From Deltaproteobacteria bacterium (lineage in GTDB: Bacteria > Desulfobacterota > JADFVX01), in contig JAOUBX010000008.1 of the NCBI GenBank assembly GCA_029860075.1, forward strand, positions 1-64,000: a stretch of 64,000 nt of DNA, read 5' to 3'. Numbering within the stretch: the first letter of the stretch is position 1; every line of letters begins with the position of its first letter. The notes under the pieces are model-generated. The model ran no database searches, was not told the origin of the DNA, and was given only the letters and a program-made list of their open reading frames with translations. Made by a program: the position numbers and the translations under genes. Positions 26,542-35,166 of this stretch are shown here, piece after piece.

Positions 26542-27285
26542 CTAGAAGCCGCACTTTTTTCTTAATACTTTTGAAACTCTGTGGGCGCCCTTCTTTGCAG
26601 ATCCGGAATCCCAATGGATACCATCATAGGTGGTCATCCCTTCATAAGCATCAACATAGTTAATGCCGTCGAGGCTTTCAAAGGCGGCGCGGTGTTTATC
26701 CGCCATGAGTCGATAATCATTCTCGGAAATGATGTAACTTATGCCGAAAAGTGCCGCAACCCTCGGCAGATCAATATTTTCCCATGGCATGAGAGACATA
26801 ACAACAACACACTTTCCCCCATCTCTTGCGGCAATAGCCACATCCATCGCACGCTGAATATAGGCGTCCATATCTTCTTCCGAGCACATAAATGAATGCA
26901 GGCAATCATTCACCTGGTCAATAATTACGGCAGAGAGATGGTCAACGCCATCAATCCATGCTGTCTGCATGAGCGCGCTTTCATACTGCGATTGATAACC
27001 GAGCCAGCCGGTGCCGGGAACATCATAACTATAGGCGCCTGCCTGGGCCGAATTATGGACCCTGTGATTCTCCTGTATCAATGCATCGCCAAGGTCCAGG
27101 TATGAACCGCCTGCCACCGTCATTCCGCCAAAGGGGGAATTAAGGGGCGTGCTTCCTTGCGACCCGGAACCTCCGAGAAGCGCAACAACGGGGTCATCGG
27201 GCCAACTAACGGGCTCAAAGGCATTAACAGTTACAGGCATTGACAAAAACAACAGCGCTGCCGAAATAAAGATTCTTTTTTTCAT
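26542..27285 (-). CDS. Exported SGNH/GDSL-like hydrolase
   Basis: A 247-residue protein with a signal peptide (MPVTVNA). The catalytic blocks of SGNH hydrolases are recognisable: VVALLGGSGSQG (block I, nucleophile Ser in GGSGS, replacing the usual GDS), a glycine-containing turn NSAQAGAYS (block II), IIDQVNDC in place of GxND (block III), and YDGIHWDSGSAKKGAHRV (block V, Asp-x-x-His). It would hydrolyse an ester or acetyl group on a glycan or lipid in the periplasm or outside. The variant blocks make the substrate uncertain. AAAAAGGAG precedes the start, and a copy of the shared promoter lies about 45 nt upstream. Confidence 0.7.
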   Translation of the reverse strand: MKKRIFISAALLFLSMPVTVNAFEPVSWPDDPVVALLGGSGSQGSTPLNSPFGGMTVAGGSYLDLGDALIQENHRVHNSAQAGAYSYDVPGTGWLGYQSQYESALMQTAWIDGVDHLSAVIIDQVNDCLHSFMCSEEDMDAYIQRAMDVAIAARDGGKCVVVMSLMPWENIDLPRVAALFGISYIISENDYRLMADKHRAAFESLDGINYVDAYEGMTTYDGIHWDSGSAKKGAHRVSKVLRKKCGF

Positions 27286-27329
27286 GTTTTTTTCTCCTTT
27301 TTTCTTGTGAGGTTTATGTTAATTTATTT

Positions 27330-27358
27330 TTTATACATAAGTCACTTTTATTTATAAA
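27330..27358 (-). promoter_or_regulatory. Sigma-70-type promoter, copy C of the shared family
   Basis: The minus strand reads TTTATA, 17 nt, TATAAA, with the upstream flank CTTTTATTCG as in copy A and a further upstream CTTGCAACTTG shared with copy D. It drives the SGNH-like hydrolase with a leader of about 38 nt. Confidence 0.6.
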
Positions 27359-27442
27359 CGAATAAAAGACAAGTTGCAAGCTGCCGCTTCAAAACAACAG
27401 AAAAAAGGTGATCCTTGCGCTAATTTTTCCGAACCTCCCGCG

Positions 27443-28144
27443 TCAAAAGGCAAGCCGCAAACCTGCTGCATAGCCCGATAAATTGAGGCGTATATCAGAT
27501 CGAAGCCGATTGCCTTCATAATCATAATCCCACCGCCGAAGGCCCGCGTAAATATTGAGGTTTTTCGAAAAAGGATAATTAAGTCCCGTCTCCGCCGTCA
27601 GGAGAGACACGTCATATCTGTTTTCGAGGCGCATGCCTCTAAAGTAAAAATTGAAAGGTCCCGGGAATGGCGCTGTAATATGAGCACCCGAGACAATGAC
27701 ATACTGGCTTTTTCTGATGTAACCATATATGTCCTGAAAATAAGCCTTCAGGCTGAGGTCGATCCTTCCCACGCCGGCAAACAGTTCAAAACCCGCCCGG
27801 CCTTTAACCCAGAGCCCTCCCCTGACGATAGCCATGTAATTATTAATGGAATAGCGCATCTTTACGTCCTCCCAACGAGGGAAGACGGCGCCATTTAAAA
27901 TGGGGTCGCCATTAGTGCCACCTGTTGAATCCACATCGTCACCCCTGCCGCCGCTGCCTTCCAGCTCTATAGAGAGCCGCCAGACCCTCATCTCTTCAGG
28001 GGTAAGCAAACTGTAATTGACGTTAAAAGAGGGGAAAATAACGTCCTCACTCGTCCCCTCAAAGGTCGGTTCAGCGGGGGGCGAGAAACCGCAGAGCATC
28101 AAAAGGGCCGCGCCAAAGAGCGCTAATCTGAAAAATTTATTCAT
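27443..28144 (-). CDS. Small outer-membrane beta-barrel-like protein
   Basis: A 233-residue exported protein: MNKFFRLALFGAALLMLCGF is a signal sequence with a possible lipobox Cys. The mature chain alternates hydrophobic and polar residues in about ten strands (MRYSINNYMAIVRGGLWVKG, RIDLSLKAYFQDIYGY, NLNIYAGLRRWDYDYEG) and ends in GYAAGLRLAF, with a terminal Phe as in many outer-membrane barrels. It could be a small porin-like or structural barrel; no family recognised. I prefer ATG at 28144; the frame extends upstream to a TTG at 28192, and neither start has a clear ribosome-binding site. Confidence 0.65.
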   Translation of the reverse strand: MNKFFRLALFGAALLMLCGFSPPAEPTFEGTSEDVIFPSFNVNYSLLTPEEMRVWRLSIELEGSGGRGDDVDSTGGTNGDPILNGAVFPRWEDVKMRYSINNYMAIVRGGLWVKGRAGFELFAGVGRIDLSLKAYFQDIYGYIRKSQYVIVSGAHITAPFPGPFNFYFRGMRLENRYDVSLLTAETGLNYPFSKNLNIYAGLRRWDYDYEGNRLRSDIRLNLSGYAAGLRLAF

Positions 28145-28208
28145 AGAATAGGTAATAATATGCGGGACCAGGTTTTTACAGTTCTTGCCCAAAATTGAAC
28201 ATAATTTT

Positions 28209-28237
28209 TTTATACATTAATCAACCTTATTTGTAAA
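28209..28237 (-). promoter_or_regulatory. Sigma-70-type promoter, copy D of the shared family
   Basis: The minus strand reads TTTACA, 17 nt (ending GTTGATTAATG), TATAAA, nearly identical to copy A including the spacer. Upstream CTTGCAACATG matches copy C. It drives the small barrel gene. Confidence 0.65.
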
Positions 28238-28600
28238 CCAATAAAAAAACATGTTGCAAGTTGCAGGCTATAAAAACAAAGGGGCGTATCTGCCTGTTTT
28301 CGGCAATGGCCACGCATGCCTTGTTAAAACTTTTACCCTTAATATCCTGTTTACATGCGGGTAATAATTTTTTAGTTGGATTTTTCGGCATTATGGCTGC
28401 CCATCTCTTGACAATAAGCAGTTTACGGCATAATTTCAGCTTTAGTATTTTATTAGTAATAGTGAATACGCCTGCTATGAATACTCCTTGACAAAAGGGC
28501 TATGCATGCTTTAATTTATGTATCTTTTTTGCAACTTTTCAAAGTTAAATAATCAAGAACTTATTTAATTATCGATAGAGTATCTAAACAGGGGAATATT
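28238..28600 (+). other. Intergenic region with a promoter for the DUF5678-like gene
   Basis: No convincing gene lies here; the one 76-codon open frame lacks a ribosome-binding site and protein-like sequence. A perfect TTGACA at 28488-28493 with TTAATT 17 nt downstream may be the promoter of the small gene at 28601. Confidence 0.4.
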
Positions 28601-28795
28601 ATGAGTGACGTTGTTTTGGTAAATAATAGTGAACGATATAGCGGTCAATATGTTGCTACTAAATCCTTCCTGGACAAAGATGTCATTGCTCACGGTCCAA
28701 ACCCGTCTAAAGTTTTACAAGCTGCCAAAAAGCCTGGAATTGAACTGCCTGTCGTTTTTTATGTTCCTGAAAATGATGTAGTTCATATTTATTAA
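28601..28795 (+). CDS. DUF5678-like small protein
   Basis: A 64-residue protein. The pattern NNSERYSGQYVATKSFLDKDVIAHGPNPSKVLQAAKK...PVVFYVPENDVVHIY fits the small DUF5678 domain (YxGxYVA...VIAxG...V...A). Such proteins often lie next to antitoxin-like or aspartic-protease-like genes; here it is alone. AGGGGAA lies 5 nt before the ATG. Function unknown. Confidence 0.65.
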   Translation: MSDVVLVNNSERYSGQYVATKSFLDKDVIAHGPNPSKVLQAAKKPGIELPVVFYVPENDVVHIY

Positions 28796-29024
28796 TGCCT
28801 GTTAATAATTGCCCGCCCTGTCTGTGCCTTCTTTCCATCATTAACACATTATTTCAAGAGATCTAAAGAGATGAAATATTTTTTTGGCAGGGTTTAAAAC
28901 CATTGAAAATCATTTGATCTTTATCCTGAAAACCCTGCCTGTCCCGTCTGAAACGATCCTTTTGCTCTTGCCTTTTTCGTGAGCGCTTCCTAACTTTTCA
29001 ATGGAAAGACATCACTTTTGTTAA

Positions 29025-29053
29025 TTGACAATAGCGCTGAAAGGTGGTAATTT
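29025..29053 (+). promoter_or_regulatory. Promoter of the first TonB receptor
   Basis: A perfect TTGACA and TAATTT are separated by 17 nt, about 30 nt before the receptor start. The segment after it (CTCGCGCA-ACT-A-GAGCAAA) is repeated just before the second receptor at 35140-35166. Confidence 0.6.
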
Positions 29054-29084
29054 GCTATCTCGCGCAAACTAAATTGAGCAAAAG

Positions 29085-31130
29085 ATGCACAAAAGAACCT
29101 TCCTTATTGCCGTTACCCTCTTTATCCCCTTTTTCTCATCTGACCTGTTCGCACAGGAAAGAGAGGAACTCATGTATTGGGAAACGGAAAACATCATCAC
29201 CTCTGCCACCAAACTTGCCCAGCGTTTGGAAAAGGCTCCCGCCATAGCCAGCGTCATATCCGGTAAAGAGATCAGGAATATGGGCGCCAGGAACCTGCTC
29301 GACGTCCTTAAAAGAATTCCGGGCATGGGCGTATCAATTGTTACGGGCTACGGCAAGTTCGGTGTCGAATCGAGGGGGATTAAAAGCAGCACTTCCGAAA
29401 AGGTACTTCTTATGATTGACGGACACAAGGTCAATGAATCCATCAGGGGAACGGGCATCTGGCACTTTGGCGACATGACCGTTGAAAATATCAAACAGGT
29501 CGAGGTGATCAGAGGCCCCGGCTCAGCTGTTCACGGCGCCAATGCCTTTGTTGCCGTCATCAATGTCGTAACGAAAGACGCAAAAGCCATTGACGGCGCC
29601 GACATAAGGGTTGGAGGCGGAAGCTTTGACACCAGGCATTATAATCTTTTGGCAGGCAAGCCTAAGTCTGACAAGTCAAAGCTCGAAATAACCGGCATGG
29701 TAGACTATTTCGACACGAATGGAGAAAAGCTGCATGTGGATAAGGATGCGGACGGCAGAAGCGGCAAGACTGATGGCCAGGCTGAAAAAACGGATACCGC
29801 CCTGAAAGTCTCCTATGGAAATTTATCATTTAGCGGACGCTATCTGGACAGGACCGATGGCGGCTACATCGGTTCTGTTAAGGTCTTGAGTGACGAAACC
29901 CTTTTTGAAACAACTCATTACTTCGGAGAGCTTAGATTCAGCCATAAAGTAAGTAGCGAGATCGAGTTCCATATGAAAGGATATTATGATGAATATAAAT
30001 GGTCATCATATATTGAGGTGTTGCCTGAGGATTCATACCCTCCCTACGGTATAATCGGTACTCCCGAAGTTAAAAACCGAACAACCGGATCGGAGGTACA
30101 GTTAGATTATTCCATTGGAGAGAAAAATACTCTCACTACAGGTATGCTCTACGAGAAGATCGAGCAATTTGATGTAAAGCAGAGCTTAAACTTTGACCCG
30201 GGAACCGGGACCACTTTCAGCTTTCTCAAAGACTTCACTTCCTCGGCCAACTGGAACCGGAACGTGAACAGGTATGTTTCGGCCCTTTATCTCCAGGACG
30301 TCTGGAAGATCACGCCGGGAACCGAAGCGACCCTTGGCGTCAGACATGACCGTTACAGCGACTTCGGCAGCACTACTAACCCGAGGCTCGGCCTGGTGTG
30401 GAGACATTCAACAAAGACGATAGCCAAAATCCTCTATGGCGAGGCCTTCAGGGCTCCCAGCTTCGTAGAACTCTATAACGATAACAACCCCGTCCAGAAA
30501 GGCAATGCCGACCTGAAACCGGAGAAGATAAGGACCTTTGAGGCATCGCTGGAGTCCGGTTTTTTTGAAAAATACCGGACGAAACTGACCTGGTTCCACA
30601 GTGAGATAAAGGACCTCATCAGAGAGAGAAAAACGGACTGGCGCTATGAAAATCTCGATGAAGCCGTAGTGGACGGCATAGAGGCGGAATGCACACTCTA
30701 CTTCAATGAGGCTTCTAATCTTCACCTCAACTACACCTACCAGAATCCCCGGGAGAAAGACAGCGGCGACAGGCTGCCTGACGTGGCCGCGCAGAAGGGA
30801 AATGTCGGATTTAACCTGGCCCTCGGCAGGTATGTCAACGCCAATGCCAATCTTTTGGTAGTGGGGCCAAGGCCGAGGGACAGTAATGATCCGAGAGAAA
30901 AAGTGAACGGTTATGAGGTCGTTGATCTCACCTTGATAGCGAAGAACTTCTTTAAAAACCTGGAAATAAGGGGGTCCGTCTACAACCTTTTTGACGAAAA
31001 ATATGCCGATCCTGAAAAGTATACTGAACAGGCGCAAAGGGATATAGAGACCATCTCCCTTAATTTACTTGGAAGTGATTTTCCCCGTGAAGGGCGCTCC
31101 TTTGTCCTTGAAGCAAGGTACAAATTTTAG
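29085..31130 (+). CDS. TonB-dependent outer-membrane receptor
   Basis: A 681-residue receptor of BtuB/CirA-like build. After the signal peptide (SSDLFAQ) come a plug domain (about 35-160; TSATKLAQRLEKAPAIASVIS, GVESRGI, VLLMIDGHKVNES, QVEVIRGPGSAVHGANAFVAVINVVTK) and a beta-barrel ending in RSFVLEARYKF with a terminal Phe. It imports a scarce ligand across the outer membrane using TonB energy; the ligand is unknown. It has its own promoter and no good Shine-Dalgarno. A closely related but frameshifted copy lies 4 kb downstream, with a biosynthetic-looking pair between them. Confidence 0.92.
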   Translation: MHKRTFLIAVTLFIPFFSSDLFAQEREELMYWETENIITSATKLAQRLEKAPAIASVISGKEIRNMGARNLLDVLKRIPGMGVSIVTGYGKFGVESRGIKSSTSEKVLLMIDGHKVNESIRGTGIWHFGDMTVENIKQVEVIRGPGSAVHGANAFVAVINVVTKDAKAIDGADIRVGGGSFDTRHYNLLAGKPKSDKSKLEITGMVDYFDTNGEKLHVDKDADGRSGKTDGQAEKTDTALKVSYGNLSFSGRYLDRTDGGYIGSVKVLSDETLFETTHYFGELRFSHKVSSEIEFHMKGYYDEYKWSSYIEVLPEDSYPPYGIIGTPEVKNRTTGSEVQLDYSIGEKNTLTTGMLYEKIEQFDVKQSLNFDPGTGTTFSFLKDFTSSANWNRNVNRYVSALYLQDVWKITPGTEATLGVRHDRYSDFGSTTNPRLGLVWRHSTKTIAKILYGEAFRAPSFVELYNDNNPVQKGNADLKPEKIRTFEASLESGFFEKYRTKLTWFHSEIKDLIRERKTDWRYENLDEAVVDGIEAECTLYFNEASNLHLNYTYQNPREKDSGDRLPDVAAQKGNVGFNLALGRYVNANANLLVVGPRPRDSNDPREKVNGYEVVDLTLIAKNFFKNLEIRGSVYNLFDEKYADPEKYTEQAQRDIETISLNLLGSDFPREGRSFVLEARYKF

Positions 31131-31378
31131 CGTACAGTCGTTGAGGGTAGTTTCCGGTTTGAAGTAAAGAAGACGCAGGTGTTGCCGCTCTTGAAAGTTA
31201 CGAAAAGGCCGGGTCCCTGTAGCCGCTATTGATAACTTTACGGCAAGAATCAGTGACGGCCCGCATGCTTATAAATGCGGAGTGATCTCTGCAATCAATC
31301 AAAAGGCTGAACGGCGCGGCATAAGCACAGGGATATGAGCAAAAAAAGCAGCGCAACCTATGTTAAAAGGAGCAGTAA
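31131..31378 (+). other. Intergenic region with a possible coding remnant
   Basis: A stretch at 31213-31338 stays open for 41 codons and reads protein-like (AAIDNFTARISDGPHAYKCG then INQKAERRGIS), but it has no start and no upstream continuation in frame. It may be a decayed gene end. AAAAGGAG at the right edge belongs to the next gene. Confidence 0.3.
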
Positions 31379-32389
31379 TTGCAGATAAACAGCGCAGGTA
31401 TTATTGGCACAGGTTCATACCTCCCGGAAAAGAAAGAGTCAGTTGATGATTTCCTGAAAAAGGGGGCTGGCAGAGAACTGATAGACAAATGGGGCGTCTT
31501 TGAGCACAGGGTTATGGGCGTTCATGAAACGGTTACCGATATGGAGGCAGAGGCTGCCAAAATAGCGATAAAAAGGGCGGGATTAAAGCCCGAAGATATA
31601 GAGCTTATTATTGGGATAACTGCGCTTTCCGAAGAGGTAAACCCTCAAAATGCCTGTCTGACCCAGCAAAAAGTGGGCGCTGTCAATGCGGCAACCCTGG
31701 CAATGGACCTGTCCTGCTGCGGCGCCATACCGGCAATGATCACAGCCGGTAATTTTATCACCCTGGGGCAGTACAAATATATTCTCCTCGTCGCCTCATG
31801 CAACCTTACCCGGGTATCGGATGACACCGATCCGGCAAGCTATGTGGTACTGGGTGACGGCGCATCGGCAATTGTTATGGCTAAGGGAAGAGATGACCGT
31901 GGAATTATCTCCTTTGATATGGAAACGAAAGGTGAATTTTTCAGCAACTGCGGCATTAAGATAAAAAGACCGAAATTATATGAAGAAGAGCCGTCATATA
32001 TAAAAACCCCATCGGAAAGACTGCTCTTCTTTATTGATTATGATGAAACAAATACAAGCTCCAAACTGAACAGGTATGCATTTCAATCGGTTCCTGATTC
32101 TGTCAATAGAACGTTAAAAAAGGCGGGTATGACTGCTGAAGATATTGACCTTTTTATATCACATCAAAATGTTGCTGCTCTGTGCGGAAAGTGGGTTGAA
32201 ATGCTGGAAATTCCTATGGGGAAAGCTCATTTTACTTATCAGAAGTGTGGAAATATGAGCGCTGCAAATATTTGGGTAAATCTCGATGAGGCTATTCAGG
32301 AGAACAAACTTGGCGATGGAAATATTGTCGTCTTTGCAGGTCAAGGCTCAGGCTTTCATGTAGGATCTTTAGTAATGAAATGGGGCTGA
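31379..32389 (+). CDS. 3-oxoacyl-ACP synthase III (KAS III)-like enzyme
   Basis: A 336-residue thiolase-fold condensing enzyme. The active-site cysteine lies in DLSCCGAIPAM (Cys113 or 114), the histidine is His262 (SHQNVA) and the asparagine is in GNMSAAN (about 292), giving the Cys-His-Asn triad of KAS III. The family joins an acyl-CoA starter to malonyl-ACP, or acts as an acyl-transferring side-branch enzyme in secondary metabolism. The cysteine motif differs from FabH's usual AACSGF, which suggests a non-housekeeping role. The TTG start is supported by AAAAGGAG 6 nt upstream. It is coupled to the ThDP enzyme gene behind it. Confidence 0.85.
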   Translation: MQINSAGIIGTGSYLPEKKESVDDFLKKGAGRELIDKWGVFEHRVMGVHETVTDMEAEAAKIAIKRAGLKPEDIELIIGITALSEEVNPQNACLTQQKVGAVNAATLAMDLSCCGAIPAMITAGNFITLGQYKYILLVASCNLTRVSDDTDPASYVVLGDGASAIVMAKGRDDRGIISFDMETKGEFFSNCGIKIKRPKLYEEEPSYIKTPSERLLFFIDYDETNTSSKLNRYAFQSVPDSVNRTLKKAGMTAEDIDLFISHQNVAALCGKWVEMLEIPMGKAHFTYQKCGNMSAANIWVNLDEAIQENKLGDGNIVVFAGQGSGFHVGSLVMKWG

Positions 32390-32394
32390 AAAAA

Positions 32395-34134
32395 ATGACG
32401 GCAGCCGATCTGATAGTGAAATACCTGGAGCAGCTGGGTGTGGAGTACATTTTCGGGGTTCCGGGGGGGGCGCTGGAGCCTTTATATGAAGCAATGAATA
32501 AAAGTAATAAAGTAGAGGCCATACTTGCCAAGCATGAGTGCGGGGCCGCTTTTATGGCAGGCGGCTACGCCAGAGTAAGCGGCAGGATCGGTGTTTGCTG
32601 TGCAACGACAGGACCGGGGTCTACAAACCTCATTACCGGTGTTGCCTCGGCCTATTGCGATTCCATACCGCTTCTGGCAATTACGGCCCAGGCGCCCACA
32701 ATGACCTTCGGAAAAACTGCATTCCAGGAAGCATCACCTTTGGGCGTAGACATTATCGATATATTCAAGCCCTTTACGAAATACAGCGCCATGGTGTTGA
32801 GGAGAGAAAAAGTTGGAGAGATGCTGAGGCAGGCGCTGAGAAATGCCCTGACGGGCCGAAAGGGGCCTGTCCATCTGAATATACCGCTCGATATAATGAG
32901 AGAGGAAGTGAGTGAAGCCATAATCCCGTCAAAACAATTCCTGCCTGATATAAAAGTTACCCATAACGAAGGCATTAAAAAAGCTGCCGCTCTTCTCATG
33001 GAGGCTGAAAACCCTGCCGCCTTTATCGGCCATGGGACCCTGGTTTCCGGGGCGGCCCATGAGATACTGCAAATGGTTGAGCTGCTCTCCATGCCTGTTG
33101 CCACAACGCCCAAAGCGAAAGGGCTGTTTCCCGAGGACCATCCCCTTTCGCTGGGTGTGCTCGGCATAGCCGGATCACCCCAGGCCGATGCCTGGCTTCT
33201 GGAGGAAGAAAAGGTGGACATACTGCTTGCCGTAGGCACCACCTTTAACGAATTGGCGACGCATAACTGGGACAGACGGCTGATCCCCACAAAAGCAATG
33301 ATCCAGCTCGATATTGATCCCGCTGAAATGGGCAAAAACTACCCTGTTGAAATAAGCCTGCTCGGCGATGCAAAGGAAACGCTTAGAGAACTGAAAGAGG
33401 AAATATCAGGGCGTCTTGACAGCCTTTCCAAAGATGAGCGTAACCAATTTCACAACAAAAGATCAGACATGAAAAAAAATCTGTCACTCTTTAAAAACAA
33501 AAAAGGAAGGTATATTGATAAGGAGAAAATGCACGCTAACGATATGCCCCTCAAGCCTCAGCGGGTTATGGCCGACCTGAGAAAAAGCATTCCTCATGAA
33601 ACTGCCTTTTTTATCGATTGCGGCAACAGCGTGGCCTGGACAATTCACTATCTCGATATCTATAAGCCCTATTCCTTTTTTTCAGCACTCGGTTTTGCTT
33701 CCATGGGGTCCGGCATAACGTCTGTTATAGGCGGCAAGTTTGCTGACCCGGCGAGACCGATAGTAGCAATCAGTGGTGATGGAAGCTTCCTCATGAACGG
33801 AACGGAAGTGGCTACCACCGTTAATTATGACAGGCCGGTGATCTGGGTTGTGCTAAATGATTCTCAGTTAGGAATGGTAGCCCATGGACGCCGGCTTGCA
33901 GGCATGGAGCATACCAATGCGGCTAACTACAAGCAGGTAGATTTCGTCAAATTTGCTGAAAGCCTGGGGGCAAATGGAATGATGATTACAAAACCGGGCC
34001 AGATCAATAAAGAGATGTGGGATGAAATTATCGCATCGGGCAAATCAACCGTTCTGGACGTAATAATCGATGGAGAGGAGGCGCCACCGCTGGAGTCGAG
34101 AGTCAGGGCAGTAAAAAACGCCTATTTTAACTAG
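32395..34134 (+). CDS. Acetolactate-synthase-like ThDP-dependent enzyme
   Basis: About 579 residues in the three-domain layout of acetolactate synthase: N-terminal Pyr domain with the catalytic Glu in KHECGAAFMAGGYA, a central Rossmann domain (LSLGVLGIAGSPQADAWL) and a C-terminal PP domain with the ThDP/metal motif GDGSFLMNG...VLND. These enzymes decarboxylate a 2-keto acid and transfer the resulting acyl anion, giving acetohydroxy acids or acyloins. There is no small regulatory subunit nearby, so a side-pathway role is likely. ATG 32395 (MTAADLIVKYLEQLGV) fits the family; ATG 32380 is in frame, overlapping the previous stop. Together with the KAS III-like enzyme it might make an acyloin or hydroxyketone-type product; that is inference. 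Confidence 0.85.
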   Translation: MTAADLIVKYLEQLGVEYIFGVPGGALEPLYEAMNKSNKVEAILAKHECGAAFMAGGYARVSGRIGVCCATTGPGSTNLITGVASAYCDSIPLLAITAQAPTMTFGKTAFQEASPLGVDIIDIFKPFTKYSAMVLRREKVGEMLRQALRNALTGRKGPVHLNIPLDIMREEVSEAIIPSKQFLPDIKVTHNEGIKKAAALLMEAENPAAFIGHGTLVSGAAHEILQMVELLSMPVATTPKAKGLFPEDHPLSLGVLGIAGSPQADAWLLEEEKVDILLAVGTTFNELATHNWDRRLIPTKAMIQLDIDPAEMGKNYPVEISLLGDAKETLRELKEEISGRLDSLSKDERNQFHNKRSDMKKNLSLFKNKKGRYIDKEKMHANDMPLKPQRVMADLRKSIPHETAFFIDCGNSVAWTIHYLDIYKPYSFFSALGFASMGSGITSVIGGKFADPARPIVAISGDGSFLMNGTEVATTVNYDRPVIWVVLNDSQLGMVAHGRRLAGMEHTNAANYKQVDFVKFAESLGANGMMITKPGQINKEMWDEIIASGKSTVLDVIIDGEEAPPLESRVRAVKNAYFN

Positions 34135-34174
34135 TTTCAACAGGGGTTTTCTTCTTCTAATGGGTGGATAATTA

Positions 34175-35125
34175 GTGATTTTACCTGGAACATTTCATAA
34201 CTCAATCCGAATAGCGGCGATTTTAATTTTTGCGGCACTGCTGCTTTGCGGCATTGGATCGTCCCCTTCTCACGGGGCGAAAGCCTGCCATATAGCGGTG
34301 GTTCTCACTGATGATTCCAAACCTTACAATGAGGCGCTGTCAGGCTTCTATGAGGGCCTGAAAGCAGGAAATATCGATTGCCGCGCAAGCGAGTATGTCC
34401 TTAACGGGGAAAACAGGCAGGAAATAATCGCCGCTTTAGTGTCATTCAAACCTGACTTTGTTCACACCATCGGCACAACGGCCACCAGAATAACGAGAGA
34501 TAAGATCAAAGACAGACCGATAATCTTTTCCATGGCGCTCAATCCCGTAGCAAGCGGATTGGTCAAAAGCATGAAATCCTCGGGCAACAACCTTACAGGC
34601 GCGTCGCTGGACGTGCCGCACCTGGTTCAGTTTAAACGCATAAAAAAGAAGCTTCCCTCCATCAGGAGGATCGGTGTTTTATACAGCGAGGTACAAACAG
34701 GCGTTGTCGTGGCCGACGCCGAAAGGGCGGCCGACGCCCTGGGCATAAAACTTGTGAAAGCGAGAATTGAGTCCCCGGCAGATGTGCCGCGCGAACTGAA
34801 TAAGCTCATCGGAAAGATCGATATTCTATGGTCCGTTGCCGACACCCAGGTCTTTACGAGAGAGACCCTGAGGGAAATTCTGCTTGTTACCCTGAGAAAT
34901 AAAATCCCCCTTGTCGGACCGGGCCCCTCCTTTGTCAGGTCGGGAGCCCTTTTCGCTTTTAATCCCGATGAAAAGAGCGTGGGCAGACAGGCGGCCATAA
35001 TAGCCGAGAAAGTGCTGGCCGGTAAAAAGCCTTCCCAGATTCCCGTTACAGCGCCGGAGAAGGTAGAGCTTATGATAAATGAAGACATATTCGATGTGCT
35101 CGGAGTAGACATCAAGCCCGATTAA
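34175..35125 (+). CDS. ABC-type substrate-binding protein (ABC_sub_bind family), orphan
   Basis: A 316-residue periplasmic protein with a signal segment (AAILIFAALLLCGIGSSPSHGAK). The fold is the two-lobed ABC_sub_bind/TrpX type: IAVVLTDDSKPYNEALSGFYEGL, then HTIGTTATRITRD, RIGVLYS, and a C-terminal VELMINEDIFDVLGVDI. It would bind a small ligand in the periplasm. No permease or ATPase gene is near, so it may act as a ligand sensor or hand over to a distant transporter. Start GTG at 34175 with GGGTGG upstream. It is followed 41 nt later by the second TonB receptor, suggesting both handle one ligand. Confidence 0.85.
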   Translation: MILPGTFHNSIRIAAILIFAALLLCGIGSSPSHGAKACHIAVVLTDDSKPYNEALSGFYEGLKAGNIDCRASEYVLNGENRQEIIAALVSFKPDFVHTIGTTATRITRDKIKDRPIIFSMALNPVASGLVKSMKSSGNNLTGASLDVPHLVQFKRIKKKLPSIRRIGVLYSEVQTGVVVADAERAADALGIKLVKARIESPADVPRELNKLIGKIDILWSVADTQVFTRETLREILLVTLRNKIPLVGPGPSFVRSGALFAFNPDEKSVGRQAAIIAEKVLAGKKPSQIPVTAPEKVELMINEDIFDVLGVDIKPD

Positions 35126-35166
35126 TTTACAATTTCCTGCCTCGCGCAGACTTAACAGAGCAAAGG

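Noticed and set aside
28261-28491. 76-codon plus-strand open frame
   Set aside because: Starts at a site without ribosome-binding sequence, composition is not protein-like, and it lies in a promoter region.
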